Part shown: positions 6,340 through 7,943 of the stretch, one piece after another
How the letters are laid out: each line of letters opens with the position of its first letter
Numbering within the stretch: position 1 is the stretch's first letter
Assembly (NCBI GenBank): GCA_903905665.1
Contig: CAIVHJ010000178.1
Coordinates: 1 to 7,943, forward strand
DNA length: 7,943 nucleotides
Source: an uncultured Phycisphaerales bacterium
GTDB taxonomy: Bacteria > Planctomycetota > Phycisphaerae > UBA1845 > CAIVHJ01
Direction of reading: 5' to 3'
Made by a program: the position numbers and the translations under genes
The notes under the pieces: model-generated
Database searches by the model: none
The model's input: the letters and a program-made list of their open reading frames with translations, nothing else
Told to the model about the DNA's origin: nothing

Positions 6340-7377
6340 TCAGCCCCCACCTGCCAAGAGTGCCGCCATCGGCTCTATTGTGCAGGGCTTTGTGCCCCAT
6401 TCGGTAAGACGGCGAGTAATCTGGCGGCCGAGAAAAGACAACACTTCGTCCTGATATCGCTGAGGATCGACAAACAGAGCGGCGACATGTTCCGACTCGA
6501 ACTCGACCCACTCGGAACCCGCCGGTGCCATCTGAAAAAGTTTCTGAGAATCCCCAATCAACGAAACCGTATCCAGCGTTCCCTGCAAAAAGAGAATGGG
6601 GGCTTGAACGCTCTTGATGTTGGCTGCATTGTCCATGTCATCGGGAAATGCCTCCAGAATTCCGGGAACAAACAAGCCGGTGATTCCTTCGATATCGATC
6701 CGGTCGGCTGAGGGAACCACAAAAGGAGAATCAAGAACCACCGCAGGCACCCGTTCGGAATACTCGTCCGCCAAAGTGATCGCCGGGCCGGTTCCAAGTG
6801 AAATCCCAAACAAGACCACCGTTTGTCGGGCAGGATCGTCGCTCTGGATAATCCATTGAAAAACCGCGCGGGCATCGGGGACGATATTGGCGACGCTCTT
6901 TTGTCCGCCACTGTCGTCGAAACCTTCGTAGTCATACACAACGACGTGATAACCCGCCTGCGCCAGCCACGTCGCCCAGGATAAAAAACAGGCCCGCGTG
7001 CCGCGCGATCCGTGATTCAGCATGACTGTTCCGGTGGCAGGGGTAATGACCGAAGGAATGAACCAGCCCTGGACCTCATTACCGCTGTCAGAAGACACGG
7101 AGAAGTCTGCATAGGCGAATCCACTGTCACCGGGTGTTTCGGGAAATGGAACCAGATCACCGTTGACGTAGATGACGTATTCCTGAGTCTTGAAATCATA
7201 GAGAATTTCGGAGTCGGGCACCAAAGACACAGCCACCGCCCCACACAGATCACTTGCATCCGGATTAAAAACGTAATCGTCGATGTACGCCTCGGCATCA
7301 ATGCATCCCGACGCCATCAGCACCGAAATGGCCACGACGACGATCAACAAAGCACCGATTCTCTTGATTGACGGCAT
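6340..7377 (-). CDS. Predicted lipoprotein alpha/beta hydrolase
   Basis: The 345-residue product starts with a lysine/arginine-containing n-region and a hydrophobic stretch (IGALLIVVVAISVLMASGC). Cys25 is the likely lipidation site, although the lipobox MASGC is not the strict consensus. The alpha/beta hydrolase fold follows: a MLNHGSRGTR oxyanion-loop region near 119-128, VVVYDYEGFDDSGG, the nucleophile elbow GISLG with Ser193, VLDSP, Asp269 in LQGTLDT, and His297 in ESEHVAAL, giving a full Ser-Asp-His set. The type resembles peptidase-like or esterase-like serine hydrolases that have an HGSRG strand before the elbow; the substrate cannot be told. ATG 7377 is chosen because a perfect AGGAGG lies 9 bases upstream; an in-frame ATG at 7443 lacks this and would put 22 extra residues before the signal sequence. 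A tRNA gene follows 23 bases downstream on the same strand. Confidence 0.92.
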   Translation of the reverse strand: MPSIKRIGALLIVVVAISVLMASGCIDAEAYIDDYVFNPDASDLCGAVAVSLVPDSEILYDFKTQEYVIYVNGDLVPFPETPGDSGFAYADFSVSSDSGNEVQGWFIPSVITPATGTVMLNHGSRGTRACFLSWATWLAQAGYHVVVYDYEGFDDSGGQKSVANIVPDARAVFQWIIQSDDPARQTVVLFGISLGTGPAITLADEYSERVPAVVLDSPFVVPSADRIDIEGITGLFVPGILEAFPDDMDNAANIKSVQAPILFLQGTLDTVSLIGDSQKLFQMAPAGSEWVEFESEHVAALFVDPQRYQDEVLSFLGRQITRRLTEWGTKPCTIEPMAALLAGGG

Positions 7378-7386
7378 GATCTGAAT

Positions 7387-7392
7387 CCTCCT
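7387..7392 (-). promoter_or_regulatory. Ribosome binding site AGGAGG of the lipoprotein hydrolase
   Basis: A perfect AGGAGG on the minus strand lies 9 bases before ATG 7377. It decides the start against the in-frame ATG at 7443. Confidence 0.85.
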
Positions 7393-7877
7393 AAAAACGT
7401 CTAACAAAATCAGAGTCGCGACCGTCAGGAAGCGGTTTTTCATGCATTTTGTGTATTTTGCCAGACGCTCTTACACACGAAATCGTCTGAACACGTTCAC
7501 TCCTGACGACGAGTCACGAGACACGGATCACGATCCATCCCCACGTATCGTTTAGCGGCAGACCCGCAGGGTCGCAAGTTTTATAGCTTCGTCGGGTGTG
7601 CTCGCACCCCATGATAATCCAACAAGGGCGATTTTCAATAATTGACGGGTATGCCCAACCTACCGAACTTGCCGTCGGCGTCGGCACAGCGGCCAAGTCA
7701 ACCAAGAGGATAAACCAAACATAACAACAATGATCCACGTCGGCATGGTGAAATCCAAACGTGTATTGGCGTCGTTTTGAGCAATCATCACAATCGAATA
7801 TGTTATAGAGCCTTCTGAATAACCTTGACAGGCATGGTAGATTGTGGGGAGTGTTGGATCAAGGCAATCTTTTGAGC
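7393..7877. other. Stretch without a supported gene
   Basis: I see no convincing gene in these roughly 490 bases, which separate two divergent genes. The upstream regions of both should therefore lie here. Two small inverted repeats stand out: GACCC-gca-GGGTC at 7561-7573 and GGGTG-tgctcg-CACCC at 7594-7609. A 74-codon minus-strand frame at 7514-7738 starts with GTG, has no ribosome binding site and matches no family I know. The two hairpins fall inside it, which fits a decayed or repetitive intergenic sequence better than a gene. Confidence 0.5.
7777..7804 (+). promoter_or_regulatory. Weak sigma-70-like promoter candidate
   Basis: TTGAGC at 7777-7782 and TATGTT at 7799-7804 are separated by 16 bases, each matching four of six consensus positions. 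It would serve the gene starting at 7891. The match is weak and could be chance. Confidence 0.22.
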
Positions 7878-7884
7878 AAGGAGG
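7878..7884 (+). promoter_or_regulatory. Ribosome binding site of the right-edge gene
   Basis: AAGGAGG lies 6 bases before ATG 7891. It is the main evidence that a real gene begins there. Confidence 0.75.
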
Positions 7885-7890
7885 CGAGCG

Positions 7891-7943
7891 ATGGAACGAC
7901 GACTGGCAGAACGAAGTTTTGTCGATGAGATGACCTGTGACCT
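7891..7943 (+). CDS. Start of an unidentified gene, cut by the right edge
   Basis: An ATG follows the strong AAGGAGG by 6 bases and the frame stays open to the window end. The 17 visible residues (MERRLAERSFVDEMTCD) are charged, have no signal peptide and are too few to place in a family. The gene is divergent from the lipoprotein hydrolase. A gene is likely; its function cannot be told. Confidence 0.6.
   Translation, partial: MERRLAERSFVDEMTCD

Noticed and set aside
6378..7443. The longer hydrolase start at ATG 7443
   Set aside because: It would place 22 residues before the signal sequence and lacks a ribosome binding site, whereas ATG 7377 has AGGAGG at 9 bases.
7514..7738. A 74-residue minus-strand protein
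   Set aside because: It starts with GTG without a ribosome binding site, has no recognisable motif and contains the two hairpins; kept only as a possible remnant.
7825..7830. A perfect TTGACA as the -35 box for the right-edge gene
   Set aside because: At 16-18 bases downstream the sequence is GGGAGT-like, with no acceptable -10 box.

Overview
The window holds six complete or nearly complete protein genes, one tRNA gene and the first codons of a seventh protein gene. The organism is a bacterium of moderate G+C. A member of the Planctomycetota or a related lineage is my best guess. The guess rests on the short ThiC whose N-terminal segment reads IPANIRHLAG and resumes at LDPMGIG, and on the secreted M16 pair and the CitD-CitE fusion. 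I recall these features from that group but cannot confirm them here.

Left part, plus strand. A HEPN-domain protein enters from the left edge. Three bases after its stop comes thiC, the radical-SAM enzyme that makes the pyrimidine half of thiamin. ThiC is complete and keeps its metal and cluster ligands. It carries an extra in-frame segment of about 61 codons (about 567-749) between its N-terminal segment and its catalytic barrel. The segment is bounded by 9-bp perfect inverted repeats and contains a 30-bp perfect palindrome and further hairpins, so it looks like a small palindromic mobile element tolerated inside an essential-type gene. This is the most unusual signal in the window.

Middle part, minus strand, convergent with thiC. 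Read in transcription order, there is a secreted M16B zinc peptidase with an intact HxxEH site (6098-4659). Seven bases later comes a second secreted M16B protein that has lost the zinc site but keeps the C-terminal R/Y motif (4651-3179). Fifty bases later comes a CitD-CitE fusion, an acyl-carrier domain joined to a citrate-lyase-type aldolase (3128-1893). The two M16 proteins look like complementary halves of one heterodimeric peptidase. The fusion protein may be cotranscribed with them, but no citrate lyase alpha subunit is present.

Right part, minus strand. A predicted lipoprotein alpha/beta hydrolase (7377-6340) is followed after 23 bases by a tRNA-Ala(GGC) gene (6316-6244). To its right lie about 510 bases without a supported gene, with two small hairpins. 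At the right edge, a strong ribosome binding site precedes the first 17 codons of a plus-strand gene that leaves the window.
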